64,000 bases of DNA, taken from contig JAJFHC010000006.1 of NCBI GenBank assembly GCA_021775835.1, forward strand, positions 1 through 64,000, written 5' to 3'. Source of the DNA: Hyphomicrobiales bacterium. Its GTDB lineage: Bacteria > Pseudomonadota > Alphaproteobacteria > Rhizobiales > JAJFHC01. The notes under the pieces are model-generated. The model saw only the letters and a list, made by a program, of their open reading frames with translations. It was not told where the DNA came from and did no database searches. Shown in pieces: positions 18,363 through 26,706 of this stretch (its first letter is position 1; each line of letters opens with the position of its first letter). The position numbers were made by a program, and so were the translations under genes.

Positions 18363-20099
18363 ATGAAGAAGGACGTCAGAATTCGAAGAATGCTTGCCGA
18401 AAAGCATATCACGCGCCGTCAATTCATGGTCGGGGCATCGGCACTTGGCTTGTCCGCCAGCTTGACACACAACGTCGCTCTTGCGGACTATCAGAATTGC
18501 TTGTGCAACTTCCTTCGGACACCAACGGCCGAGGAGCAATTTAAGATAAACGGGCTGAGTCCGAGTGAAACACCGGCGGAAACCCGCGAACTTTTCCGGC
18601 GATTGTCCCTGGCGATGAAGCGTAATCGCACTTGGGAAAAACCATTGCAGGACGGATTGGCCGAATGGGAGAACCCCGGCATTCCCGCGGGTTATACCTA
18701 TCTGGCCCAACTGGTCGGCCACGATCTGGTTCATTCTGCTCTCGACTTTCCAGACTTTGACCGCGACCATCGTGCAGCCAATGAACCGTTCCGCAGTCTC
18801 AGGAGCGTGAAACTGGATCTCGATACCCTGTATGGCGCTGGCCCATCGGCCGTACCACATGCCTACGCCCTCAGCGACAGCCGCCACCGTGTGCGGACCA
18901 AGCTTGGCATGGGCTCGATGAGATGGATTGGCGGCAAGGATGCCCTTGCGAACGGACCGTCATGGCGAGACATCAGCCGCACCAGCGCCCCGGGTGGCAA
19001 CGGTGTACAACGCAAGGGCCTGACAAGGCCGCTGATTGTCGACCCACGCAACGACAACAACTCCAATCTGTCGCAACTCCTCACGATATTCATGCACCTG
19101 CACAACGGGCTCGTGGATGCGGTCGCAAAAGCATCCCCAAGAACCGTGGGCCAGACCGAGGAGGAATGGAACGAAACTGTCTTTTCCGATTCCCGTCAGA
19201 TCATGGAACGCCTCTACCGCAACGTGGTTCAAAACGATCTCATGAAGCGCATCCTTCATCCGGATGTCCACGCCCACTACAACCGGCGCAACCCGGCATT
19301 CATCGACAATCGGGACGGCGCATCCATGCCGCTGGAGTTTTCGCAGGCAACCTATCGCTTCGGTCATGCCATGGTCAGGCCGTCCTACAAGATGGCGAAC
19401 GACAAACTGGACGTGCAGGCCGTCGGCGACGTACTGCTGACCAACAGCGAAAATCGTCCGTGGAACATGCCTTTGGATCAAACATGGATCATACAATGGC
19501 CTCTGTTCTTCGACTTTAACGACGGCTTGATGAAGAACCCAAGCCGGCGGATCGGTCCCAGCCTGTCAGGCGATTTGGTACCGGTGCGTGCCCCTGGCGC
19601 GGAGTCGGAAAACGAGCCCCAGAATCTCGGCCACCGTGACCTATTGCGTGGTGCGACGACCGGGTTGTGGTCCATAGAAGCGCTCATCAAGGCGATTGAT
19701 GAACAGGGAAGTCCCCTGCTTGCGAAATCGAAACTGGCATCGGACTTCAGCTTCGCGCGGACGAGAATGGTGGACTGGCTCAAGGACAGCGGCGAAGGCA
19801 TTCTCAGCGAGACCGACATTGCCGCAATCGCCGAAGACCCGCCGTTTTCATTCTACATTCTGTTTGAGGCTGCAGAAGAAAGCGATGGCAAACATCTCGG
19901 TGTTCTGGGGTCGATCATCGTCGCCGAAACTGTTTTCAAGGCCTTGAAAGCAAGCGTCTCCGATACCGAGAAGTCTCCCCGGATCGACCAACTGATGGCT
20001 CACATCCTGGGTAAAGATCCGGTCAACGACATGGCGTCGCTGATCACCCACACCGCCCGGCTCGCCGGTCTTGAGGACGTATATCCCCGGTTTATCTAA
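18363..20099 (+). CDS. Tat-exported animal-type haem peroxidase
   Basis: This 578-residue protein starts with a twin-arginine signal (ITRRQFMVGASALGLSA, Arg18-Arg19) ending near HNVALA, so it should be exported folded to the periplasm. The distal haem site reads AQLVGHDLVH (His120), the catalytic Arg is in VDPRNDNN (Arg229), and the proximal His is in TYRFGHAMVRPSY (His335); these match the animal haem peroxidase family. The Asp and Glu that form ester links to haem in myeloperoxidase correspond to Gly119 and an Asn here, so the haem is probably not covalently bound. The small 135-residue gene follows after 40 bases and is probably co-transcribed. It may oxidise halide, tyrosine or a peptide product of the adjacent YcaO locus. 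Confidence 0.87.
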   Translation: MKKDVRIRRMLAEKHITRRQFMVGASALGLSASLTHNVALADYQNCLCNFLRTPTAEEQFKINGLSPSETPAETRELFRRLSLAMKRNRTWEKPLQDGLAEWENPGIPAGYTYLAQLVGHDLVHSALDFPDFDRDHRAANEPFRSLRSVKLDLDTLYGAGPSAVPHAYALSDSRHRVRTKLGMGSMRWIGGKDALANGPSWRDISRTSAPGGNGVQRKGLTRPLIVDPRNDNNSNLSQLLTIFMHLHNGLVDAVAKASPRTVGQTEEEWNETVFSDSRQIMERLYRNVVQNDLMKRILHPDVHAHYNRRNPAFIDNRDGASMPLEFSQATYRFGHAMVRPSYKMANDKLDVQAVGDVLLTNSENRPWNMPLDQTWIIQWPLFFDFNDGLMKNPSRRIGPSLSGDLVPVRAPGAESENEPQNLGHRDLLRGATTGLWSIEALIKAIDEQGSPLLAKSKLASDFSFARTRMVDWLKDSGEGILSETDIAAIAEDPPFSFYILFEAAEESDGKHLGVLGSIIVAETVFKALKASVSDTEKSPRIDQLMAHILGKDPVNDMASLITHTARLAGLEDVYPRFI

Positions 20100-20139
20100 C
20101 GACTGAAAATCAATCACCAAACCCGAAAGGAGAGGACAA

Positions 20140-20547
20140 ATGCCACTTAACAGATTTGCAATTCTCGACAGAGGACATCAGAAATTCGGCGCTCTCGTCA
20201 AGGAATGGGCCCGGGGCACTAAACCAATACCGGGCAAGGATCCTGAAGAGTTCAAGCAATATCTTGAGGCAGAGGGCATCGACCTTCATTGGCCGGAGAA
20301 AAAGGAAGGCCAGGATCATACGGTAACTGAGATCAACATCTTCCAGGGTGTCCCCCATCGCATCGACATCCGCCTACCCCCGCCAAGTTTCATCGCGGAG
20401 TCCGAAGCATATCTGAAGACAAACGGTTATCCGTTGCCTCGTTATTATGAGGACCTGTTTGGAACCGGGCCTGTCTGGAGTAACACGACGGCTCTCGACT
20501 TCCACAATGCCCGCATTGGCGACTACACGGTGGCCAACTGCGCCTGA
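20140..20547 (+). CDS. Small protein of unknown function; candidate modified-peptide precursor
   Basis: This 135-residue protein has no signal peptide or membrane segment and is preceded by AAAGGAGAGG, a strong ribosome-binding site. Residues 1-85 look like a folded leader (FKQYLEAEGIDLHW, then EINIFQGVPHRIDIRLPPP). The alternating hydrophobic run ending in LPPP weakly recalls the end of nitrile-hydratase-like leader peptides (NHLP) of YcaO-associated RiPPs. The C-terminal part is rich in Gly, Thr, Ser, Tyr and Asn and ends in YTVANCA, whose Cys is the only one in the protein. It follows the peroxidase gene by 40 bases and faces a YcaO locus. It could instead be an accessory subunit of the peroxidase. 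Confidence 0.6.
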   Translation: MPLNRFAILDRGHQKFGALVKEWARGTKPIPGKDPEEFKQYLEAEGIDLHWPEKKEGQDHTVTEINIFQGVPHRIDIRLPPPSFIAESEAYLKTNGYPLPRYYEDLFGTGPVWSNTTALDFHNARIGDYTVANCA

Positions 20548-20554
20548 TCAAACA

Positions 20555-20584
20555 GCCCAGGTTTCATTGCGATGAAGCCTGGGC
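20555..20584. terminator. Hairpin between convergent genes (bidirectional terminator)
   Basis: A 13-bp stem (GCCCAGGTTTCAT/ATGAAGCCTGGGC, one G-T pair) with a four-base loop lies seven bases after the stop of the small gene and 30 bases beyond the end of the convergent regulator gene. T-runs are short on both sides, so it may end transcription from both directions inefficiently. Confidence 0.7.
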
Positions 20585-20614
20585 AAATTGAGACTGTTGT
20601 ACCGACGGTGCCTA

Positions 20615-22669
20615 TTACCAGTTGATATGGTTGGCATCCTCGACCGGGATGCCAGCGCCGCCAAGTCCAGACTTGAGGCGCTGCCAGTCGGTCTTATGCC
20701 TGATCGGGAAGAGTTGCAGAATCCACGAAGCGATATCGCTGTCTGTGGGTGTCGTGTCACTGTGCCATCTCTCCCGCACATGATTAAGGCAGAGGGTGGC
20801 CTCCTCCCGGGCACGATCCTTGTGGCCAAGATGGTAGTAAGACGCTGCCCGCCAAGCACCGTTGTTCACAAGGGAATCGCCTGAGCGCTTCGCCGCATCC
20901 AGTGCGCCGGCATAGTCGCCGCGAAAGAATCGGACGCCTGCATGGTAGCCCCAGTGTGACTGGTTTGGCAGCATCGTGGAATCGAGCGCCTTATCGCACA
21001 ACGGTTTGGCGCGATCCTTGTCTCCCAGGAACGCGTGCCCCTGGCCTGCCGATATCAGCGTCCATGGATCGTGGTCGTTGAGGTCGATCGCCAGGTCAAA
21101 GTGCATTTTGGCGAGATCGTATCGCCCGGAAAACGCGTACGCCCAGGCCAGGCAAAGCTGAGCCCGCGAGTCAATCGGATCCAGTGCGACAGCTGTCTTT
21201 GCGAGGTTCAGGTTTTCGTCATGTTTAGGTTTGGTTCTGAACACGCCTGGTTGTGCGATATGAGCGGTATTGCCCAATTGGACAAGGCTACTGTAGGCGG
21301 GCGCAAATCGTGGCGCCTCGTCGATCACGGCGCGAAATATGGTGCTCGCTTCCTGCCAGTTCTGAGGGCTGAAATTGAGGATCAGGGACTGCCCGCGAAG
21401 CCATTGATCGTAAAGTTGTGCCGGCAGGGACGGTCCATTGGTTATACGCGATAGCCGTTCCGCAGAAAGATGAATGTTCAACGCTGTGGTGATGCGACGG
21501 ACAACCCGGTTCTGCATTTCCCACCAGTTTTCCACCTGCAACTCGAACCTGTCACTCCAGACATAGGACTCCGTGTGGAGATCCTTCAGCGTAATCACGA
21601 TATAGGCCGATGAATCCGTCATGGACGCGGTGGTATGAACCGAATACTTCGGGTTGATATCGGGGTCACCGTCAACGCCGGAACTCTTCTCCGAAATTCG
21701 CCATTCCCTGAAGCGGACGAGGCAGGCAATCAGTGTGTGGCGGAAACCCTGCACGAAATGTGTGCGCTCAGGCGGCATTGTTTCTGTCACGAATGGTTCG
21801 ACGATCAGGATTGGCCGTTCTGAGGGAACCGGCAACAACGGTGCCTGCTCGGGCTTATGTAATGGCAGCACAACATTGTTGGATCGTTGTGCGTCCTCGG
21901 TTGCATCCTCTTGTTGAACAATGTCTCCTGCCTTGATCCTTGCAACAAGCTCTATTGTCGCGACCGTCGGCTCCATGTCGTACTCTTCGTCCAACAGGTT
22001 CCAAAGGGCATTGTAAGTCTTGAGGGCCCCGCTGATATCTCCTGATGAAGCACGGCTGTGCATCAGGTAGCGGCACGCAAGCTCATGGGTCGGATCAAGA
22101 TTGACAATTGCCTCCGCGATCCGGTTCTTCGACGCCGCTGTCTGATCTCTCGCGGCAAGCCCCTCCTCCAGTGCACGCATGAGCCGTTCGTGCAGGCTTT
22201 GCCGAAAGGCCAGAAGCCAGACTCGAAAACCGGGGTCGGTGTCCTCGTAACCCTCGAGCAATTTTTCAGTATAGCGTTGAGTATGCAGCAGAGCCGCGTC
22301 GATCTTGTACTCTTCCGCCTGCGATATGACATTCCAGACGTCTACATCGACCAACTGCGGATCGAGAGACACTTTTGTCTTGTCAGTATGCAACCCATCG
22401 AAGCCCGCCTCGTTCAGCACACAGCGAAGCCGGCGCAGCGACTGGCGCAAGGATCCCCTGGCACGGACCTCGTCGGACTCGCTCCAGAACAGCCCGACAA
22501 TGTGTTCGCGGGTTTCCACAAGGGCGTTGTTGAGGCTGATATATCCCAGGATAGCCGACAACTTCTTGCTTTTGACATCGATCGTCTCACCGGCAAGACT
22601 GACGGACACGTCGCCGATAAGCGATATGTGAAGCACGTCGGGTCTTGAGGGTTGGAAGTCGAGCGACAT
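20615..22669 (-). CDS. BTAD/SARP-type transcriptional regulator with TPR domain
   Basis: This 684-residue protein has an N-terminal OmpR-like DNA-binding domain (SLAGETIDVKSKKLSAILGY, then RGSLRQSLRRLRCVL) and a bacterial transcriptional activator domain (BTAD) up to about residue 245 (DISGALKTYNALWNLLDEE). A middle alpha/beta segment (about 290-400) resembles the TolB-like region of similar proteins, and C-terminal TPR repeats follow (FAPAYSSLVQLGNTAH and after). Such SARP-like proteins activate secondary-metabolite or specialised loci. It starts 23 bases after the YcaO gene, so the two are almost certainly one transcript, and it probably controls this locus. It has no kinase or ATPase domain. 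Confidence 0.85.
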   Translation of the reverse strand: MSLDFQPSRPDVLHISLIGDVSVSLAGETIDVKSKKLSAILGYISLNNALVETREHIVGLFWSESDEVRARGSLRQSLRRLRCVLNEAGFDGLHTDKTKVSLDPQLVDVDVWNVISQAEEYKIDAALLHTQRYTEKLLEGYEDTDPGFRVWLLAFRQSLHERLMRALEEGLAARDQTAASKNRIAEAIVNLDPTHELACRYLMHSRASSGDISGALKTYNALWNLLDEEYDMEPTVATIELVARIKAGDIVQQEDATEDAQRSNNVVLPLHKPEQAPLLPVPSERPILIVEPFVTETMPPERTHFVQGFRHTLIACLVRFREWRISEKSSGVDGDPDINPKYSVHTTASMTDSSAYIVITLKDLHTESYVWSDRFELQVENWWEMQNRVVRRITTALNIHLSAERLSRITNGPSLPAQLYDQWLRGQSLILNFSPQNWQEASTIFRAVIDEAPRFAPAYSSLVQLGNTAHIAQPGVFRTKPKHDENLNLAKTAVALDPIDSRAQLCLAWAYAFSGRYDLAKMHFDLAIDLNDHDPWTLISAGQGHAFLGDKDRAKPLCDKALDSTMLPNQSHWGYHAGVRFFRGDYAGALDAAKRSGDSLVNNGAWRAASYYHLGHKDRAREEATLCLNHVRERWHSDTTPTDSDIASWILQLFPIRHKTDWQRLKSGLGGAGIPVEDANHINW

Positions 22670-22692
22670 AAGTTTCTGCTTTCCTGCTCCGT

Positions 22693-24009
22693 TCAGTGAA
22701 GTGATACGCCGTTTGTATGAGTTTCACCGCCCCCGTATCGGTCCGTTGCAGTTACCAGCCGGGGCGTCATGATCGTACTCGGTGCCAGTTGAAGGTCGGG
22801 CGCGACAACCCTTGCCGCAGGCACACCAAATTGTGGTCTAGTCAGTTCAACCGCAAACACCGGTTGTCCGTGTTCCGCAATCATATTCACAAGCCAGCGA
22901 ACCTTGTCCTGAGCATTTGAAGCAGCAGATTCGCAATGAGATGCTGGCACGCCTTTGGGGTGAAGAAGCGGACAGGTGCCCGCATTCAGATTCTGGCCTC
23001 TGGCAATATGACGACGATCAACCTCGTTCAGGGCAGATTCACCACGCTGGGAAAGCTTTGCGCCGACAACATCATAGGCGATTTCCATTTGGCACATCTC
23101 CAAAACCGCAGCTTGTGCTGCATCCAAGAGCCTAATGCCCGCGGCCGTGCCGCAAGCCACCTGCCCTCCATTTCGGTCACACGAAACTGACGCCACACAG
23201 GGAATTGCCAAATCCGTGCTGATATCAAGCAGCCAGCTTACCCGGGCTTGCTCGCCGCCTCTCAGGGCACACAACCGCTCACTTGCCGCGAGCGCCGCAG
23301 GGTGTCCCGTATCAATCGAACATCCGAATTTTCCGCCTTGCCACCAAATAGCGACAGCGTCGCGTTCGACAAGTTCAAGCAGACCATGTAGCAAAGCATC
23401 TTCGGTTGTCTCACCTGCCCCACAACCGGTTCCCAGGGCAAATGGTATGGGCTGTTCCGTTTTGCGTCTTAAACACCGGCCGGCCGGCAGTAACACGGGT
23501 TCACCCAAGTGAAGGTCCCACCCAGCAACCCAGTCTGAGCCAGGTGTTTCCAACGAAACAGACATAATACTGTCTGGCACGATAGTTCTGTGACCTGCGT
23601 CACTGTCCGGCGTCAAATCATCTTCCTGTTCGAATTGGGAAAGAAATTCAACGCCTTCGCCCACACACGACAGAAATGCCTCCCGAAAGGAAAGTCCGCA
23701 GCCGGATACACTCCCCGCAGAATTTCCAAAGTCATGTTCACTCAAGATCGCCGGATTCGCTTCACCACCCAGAAATACCAGGTTCGGAGCATGCAAAGCT
23801 TTTAACGGAAACAGTCGTTCAAGATGGGCCGCTGCTCGTAACATTCTCACGTTATGTTTTTTCTGTATTTCCTCGCCTTGAATACGCCCTTCTTGGTCGA
23901 TAAATTGGAGATCGACAAGAAAGTCCCTGCCGTTGTCAGGGAGATCACCAGACACAGCATCTGTCCCGACATCAAGTATGTTGGCGCATGTGACCAGAAA
24001 GTCGTTCAT
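22693..24009 (-). CDS. YcaO-family cyclodehydratase/thioamide-type protein
   Basis: This 438-residue protein has YcaO ATP-grasp-like motifs: SFREAFLSCVGEGVEF (Glu-rich Mg/ATP region), then GTGCGAGETTEDALLHGLLE followed by LVERDAVAIWW. YcaO enzymes phosphorylate peptide amide carbonyls to form azolines, thioamides or amidines in RiPPs, or help modify ribosomal protein S12. The C-terminus lacks the PxPxP end typical of azoline-forming YcaOs. No E1-like partner, TfuA or McbC-type oxidase gene is adjacent. The ATG at 24009 was chosen; a TTG at 24042 would add 11 residues. The BTAD regulator gene follows after 23 bases, and a candidate operator lies 63 bases upstream. Confidence 0.85.
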   Translation of the reverse strand: MNDFLVTCANILDVGTDAVSGDLPDNGRDFLVDLQFIDQEGRIQGEEIQKKHNVRMLRAAAHLERLFPLKALHAPNLVFLGGEANPAILSEHDFGNSAGSVSGCGLSFREAFLSCVGEGVEFLSQFEQEDDLTPDSDAGHRTIVPDSIMSVSLETPGSDWVAGWDLHLGEPVLLPAGRCLRRKTEQPIPFALGTGCGAGETTEDALLHGLLELVERDAVAIWWQGGKFGCSIDTGHPAALAASERLCALRGGEQARVSWLLDISTDLAIPCVASVSCDRNGGQVACGTAAGIRLLDAAQAAVLEMCQMEIAYDVVGAKLSQRGESALNEVDRRHIARGQNLNAGTCPLLHPKGVPASHCESAASNAQDKVRWLVNMIAEHGQPVFAVELTRPQFGVPAARVVAPDLQLAPSTIMTPRLVTATDRYGGGETHTNGVSLH

Positions 24010-24071
24010 GACATTAGTCGATCCAGTTGAAATCACTTGCAATTTGAACGATTGCTAAGGACGACGCAAGC

Positions 24072-24095
24072 GTACAATTACGTTACCGGCGTAAT
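24072..24095 (+). promoter_or_regulatory. Candidate operator upstream of the YcaO gene
   Basis: GTACAATTACGTT at 24072-24084 overlaps an inverted repeat ATTACG-N7-CGTAAT (24077-24095). The 13-mer matches 12 of 13 positions in the RpiR/DMGDH divergent region at 26651-26663, suggesting a common regulator. Confidence 0.4.
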
Positions 24096-24180
24096 GCCAT
24101 GTCAATACCGGACTCGACAAATGTAAATTCAGGGCAACAGACTCCGGAGATAAAGCCCCCGGAGGCATTCCGATGAGGCC

Positions 24181-24561
24181 CTAGATCAGTCCCTCTTCTT
24201 CGAGAACCTTGCGGGCAACTCTGAAACACTCAAGGCTTTGCGGCACGCCACAGTAAATCCCGACCACATGGATAATCGCGCGTAATTCTTCCTTGGAGAC
24301 ACCGTTCTTGATGGCGCCCCGGCAATGGGTCTCCCATTCGTGCATCTTCCCCAATGCACCAATCATCGACAGGTTCATCATCGAACGGGTCTTGGCATCA
24401 ATCGTCTCATCGCCCCATCCGAAGCCCCAACACCAGGCGGTCATTGCTTCCTGAAACGGTCTGGTAAAATCGTCTGCCGCTGCAAGGTTCTTTTCTACAT
24501 ACTCCGCGCCAAGCGTCGCCTTGCGCTTTGCGAGCCCTTTGTCAAACAGATCATTGTCCAT
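24181..24561 (-). CDS. AhpD/carboxymuconolactone decarboxylase-family protein
   Basis: This 126-residue protein has the carboxymuconolactone decarboxylase fold (SMMNLSMIGALGKMHEWETH, then VSKEELRAIIHVVGIYCGVP). The AhpD-type CxxC thiol pair is absent; the segment reads THCRG with one Cys, closer to the decarboxylase branch. The start at 24561 follows GGGAGAACGACCT; the frame stays open further upstream, but there it lies within the Rieske gene on the same strand and is not coding. The gene follows the Rieske oxygenase and RpiR genes on the minus strand and probably belongs to their transcript. In similar demethylation loci the role of such proteins is unclear. Confidence 0.85.
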   Translation of the reverse strand: MDNDLFDKGLAKRKATLGAEYVEKNLAAADDFTRPFQEAMTAWCWGFGWGDETIDAKTRSMMNLSMIGALGKMHEWETHCRGAIKNGVSKEELRAIIHVVGIYCGVPQSLECFRVARKVLEEEGLI

Positions 24562-24616
24562 AGGTCGTTCTCCCATATTGGTAAGGTCGCCATCGCTCAG
24601 GCGATTTTCTTCAACG

Positions 24617-25711
24617 TCAAAGTTCCACGCCTTCGCGCATCCATTGCTGCAGAGCAAGAATGGAATGCTCCGATGTGACCCCGCCCTTCGGGTCGACAAC
24701 CAGCGGTCCCGGTCGATATCCCCGGCTCTTGAGGCCGCGATGTACTGATTCAACCAGGCGAATGTCTTCTTCAACCGTGGTTTCGCGGTCTTGCAATGCC
24801 AGATCTCTGATTGTATCGGACGGTTCTCCGTCCACCGAATACCATCCCCGCCAGACCACGACATTGTCCACATCCACCTCCCGCCAGTGATAGGTATTGA
24901 GAACATTCCCGGGATAGACCTGGAACGAAAACAAAGGCCACAGAAACCAGGACGAGTAAGAACCGGCATACTCATTTGCCTCGAGGTCGATGGGATAACT
25001 CATTTCGTCGAGGTTCTGGCATTGTGTGGTATGGCGCAGACAATATCCCTGCGGCTGGATATCATAGGTTTCCGGCTTTACCACGCCTGTTGAAAAGGTC
25101 GGATGGTTCAATTGGCAGTGATAACACTCCGAGTAGTTTTCAACGGTCACCTTCCAGTTGCATTTCTCCGGAATTTCCACCCACTCAACCGGCCGCAACC
25201 GCTCAATCTGAGGCACGAATGCTGACAGTTCGTCACGCACGCCGGGAAACCATTCGTCCATGGTCCTCGCATCGTCGTCGAGGTTGGCAAAGACAAAGCC
25301 GCAAAACACTTCTGAACGGACCGGTGTCAGACAGATACCGCGGCGGTCAAATCCCGGCACGGACTTGACGTTCGGTCCTGATCGCAGTTCGCCCGTCAGC
25401 TCATAAGTCCAGGCATGATACGGGCAAACGAGAAGTTTGGAGTTGCCGGCGCCTTGCACCAGTTCGTGGGCCCTGTGCTGGCAGACATTATAGAATGTCC
25501 GGATTTCTCCATCCCGGTCTCGGATGCAGAACAGGCTTTGACCAGCGATGTCGAAGGCGAAATAGTCGCCGGTGTCTTGCAGTTGAGAAACATGACCGGC
25601 AAACTGCCATGTTCTGGCAAGGACACCGTCCCGCTCGGTCCTGAATATTTGCGGATCGGTGTAGTATCGGGCTTCCAAAGAATGAACTGGGCTTGCGGGG
25701 GCATTCATCAT
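24617..25711 (-). CDS. Rieske non-haem iron oxygenase alpha subunit (betaine/carnitine demethylase type)
   Basis: This 364-residue ring-hydroxylating oxygenase family protein has the [2Fe-2S] Rieske ligands C-x-H in CQHRAHELV and C-x2-H in CPYHAWTYELTG. The mononuclear iron motif is ENYSECYHCQLNHP, with a later acidic ligand in EEDIRLVES. The pattern ECYHCQLNHP is typical of quaternary-amine oxygenases such as glycine-betaine (GbcA), stachydrine and carnitine monooxygenases. The ATG at 25711 shares one base with the stop of the upstream RpiR gene (TGATG), which indicates translational coupling. No reductase gene is adjacent. It should remove an N-methyl group (as formaldehyde) from a betaine-type substrate, the product then passing to the DMGDH-like enzyme. 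Confidence 0.85.
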   Translation of the reverse strand: MMNAPASPVHSLEARYYTDPQIFRTERDGVLARTWQFAGHVSQLQDTGDYFAFDIAGQSLFCIRDRDGEIRTFYNVCQHRAHELVQGAGNSKLLVCPYHAWTYELTGELRSGPNVKSVPGFDRRGICLTPVRSEVFCGFVFANLDDDARTMDEWFPGVRDELSAFVPQIERLRPVEWVEIPEKCNWKVTVENYSECYHCQLNHPTFSTGVVKPETYDIQPQGYCLRHTTQCQNLDEMSYPIDLEANEYAGSYSSWFLWPLFSFQVYPGNVLNTYHWREVDVDNVVVWRGWYSVDGEPSDTIRDLALQDRETTVEEDIRLVESVHRGLKSRGYRPGPLVVDPKGGVTSEHSILALQQWMREGVEL

Positions 25712-26631
25712 CAACTGCTCCTGTCTTCCACCTCGTCCCGGTAGATTCCCAGGGAACGGCGGCGTTCATGAAAACGCTCGATATTGGCAATTACATCCGG
25801 GCTGGCGTCCGCGATCACGAACGCCATCAGGGTTTCAAGCAATGCTCCGGTCGCAAAAGTCGACGTAAAGAACTGCGGCGTATCCGTCTGGACCACAAAC
25901 CCGTGTTCGCTGCCGGCGATTACCGGAGATGCCGGACTATCTGACAAGCCAATGATCGTAACCTGCTGGCCTCGCGCGATCTGAACCGCCTCCACCACCT
26001 CAGTACGGTAGGGCTTGAAAGTCATGGCGAGGAGCACGTCTCCTGCGCCGGCCCTGGACACATCGTCGATCGCCAGGCTGCCGTCGCGGGGGATGGCATG
26101 GATATTGTCGACGGCCATATCGGCAAGATACGCAAAATTCCGTGCCAGTGTATGGTTGATGCCGACACCCAGAACATACGTATGGCGCGCCCGCACGATC
26201 GCGTCGGCCGCAGCCTTCATGCGTGAGGCGTCCGTGGCGGCAAAGGTCTGCTCAATGTTTGCAATGGCACTCGATGCCATATCCGCGTACAGACCGCCCA
26301 GCTTTCCACCCTTGGACAGCGACTGAAGCCAACGGGCCCGGTCGGGAAAGTTTCCACCGCCGTTGCGAATCTCTTCTCGAAAGGGTTCACGGAAATCGTC
26401 GTACCCTTCGAAACCAAACGAGCGCGCCATACGCACGAATGTGTTCGGTTTGACGCTCGCCGCTTCGGCAATTTCGCGGATCGAACTAACACCCACATCG
26501 TTCGGGTTTTCCAGCACATACGCGGCAGCCTTGCGCATCTCCGGCGTGAGCCCCCCAAGCTCCTCGGCGAGGTTGCGCAGCAAGTCGCTGGGGGCCGGTA
26601 ACCCTTGTTCTGGTACGTTCATTCTATTCAT
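25711..26631 (-). CDS. RpiR-family transcriptional regulator
   Basis: This 306-residue protein has an N-terminal RpiR helix-turn-helix (SSIREIAEAASVKPNTFVRMA) and a C-terminal SIS sugar-isomerase domain (YVLGVGINHTLARNFAYLA, then GDVLLAMTFKPYRTEVVEA). I took the ATG at 26631; the longer frame from 26889 lies over the DMGDH-like gene on the other strand and looks non-coding. It is the first gene of the minus-strand run and is divergent from the DMGDH-like gene, with only 75 bases between. It therefore probably controls both arms of this locus, and its effector is likely a betaine-derived or sugar-phosphate ligand (inference). Confidence 0.88.
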   Translation of the reverse strand: MNRMNVPEQGLPAPSDLLRNLAEELGGLTPEMRKAAAYVLENPNDVGVSSIREIAEAASVKPNTFVRMARSFGFEGYDDFREPFREEIRNGGGNFPDRARWLQSLSKGGKLGGLYADMASSAIANIEQTFAATDASRMKAAADAIVRARHTYVLGVGINHTLARNFAYLADMAVDNIHAIPRDGSLAIDDVSRAGAGDVLLAMTFKPYRTEVVEAVQIARGQQVTIIGLSDSPASPVIAGSEHGFVVQTDTPQFFTSTFATGALLETLMAFVIADASPDVIANIERFHERRRSLGIYRDEVEDRSS

Positions 26632-26650
26632 GGTTGACGATTGTACAAAT

Positions 26651-26663
26651 GTACTATTACGTT
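26651..26663 (+). promoter_or_regulatory. Candidate operator in the RpiR/DMGDH divergent region
   Basis: GTACTATTACGTT lies in the 75-base gap between the RpiR and DMGDH-like genes and matches 12 of 13 bases of the motif before the YcaO gene. The adjacent GTACAAATGTAC at 26643-26654 is another near-palindromic element. Binding by RpiR is likely from position only. Confidence 0.4.
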
Positions 26664-26706
26664 GTCCATCGAATATCGATACGCAAGGCCGCGAGGAAAC
26701 CGGACT

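Noticed and set aside
24562..24975. N-terminal extension of the AhpD-like gene
   Set aside because: It overlaps the Rieske gene on the same strand and reads as nonsense; a good ribosome-binding site lies at 24561.
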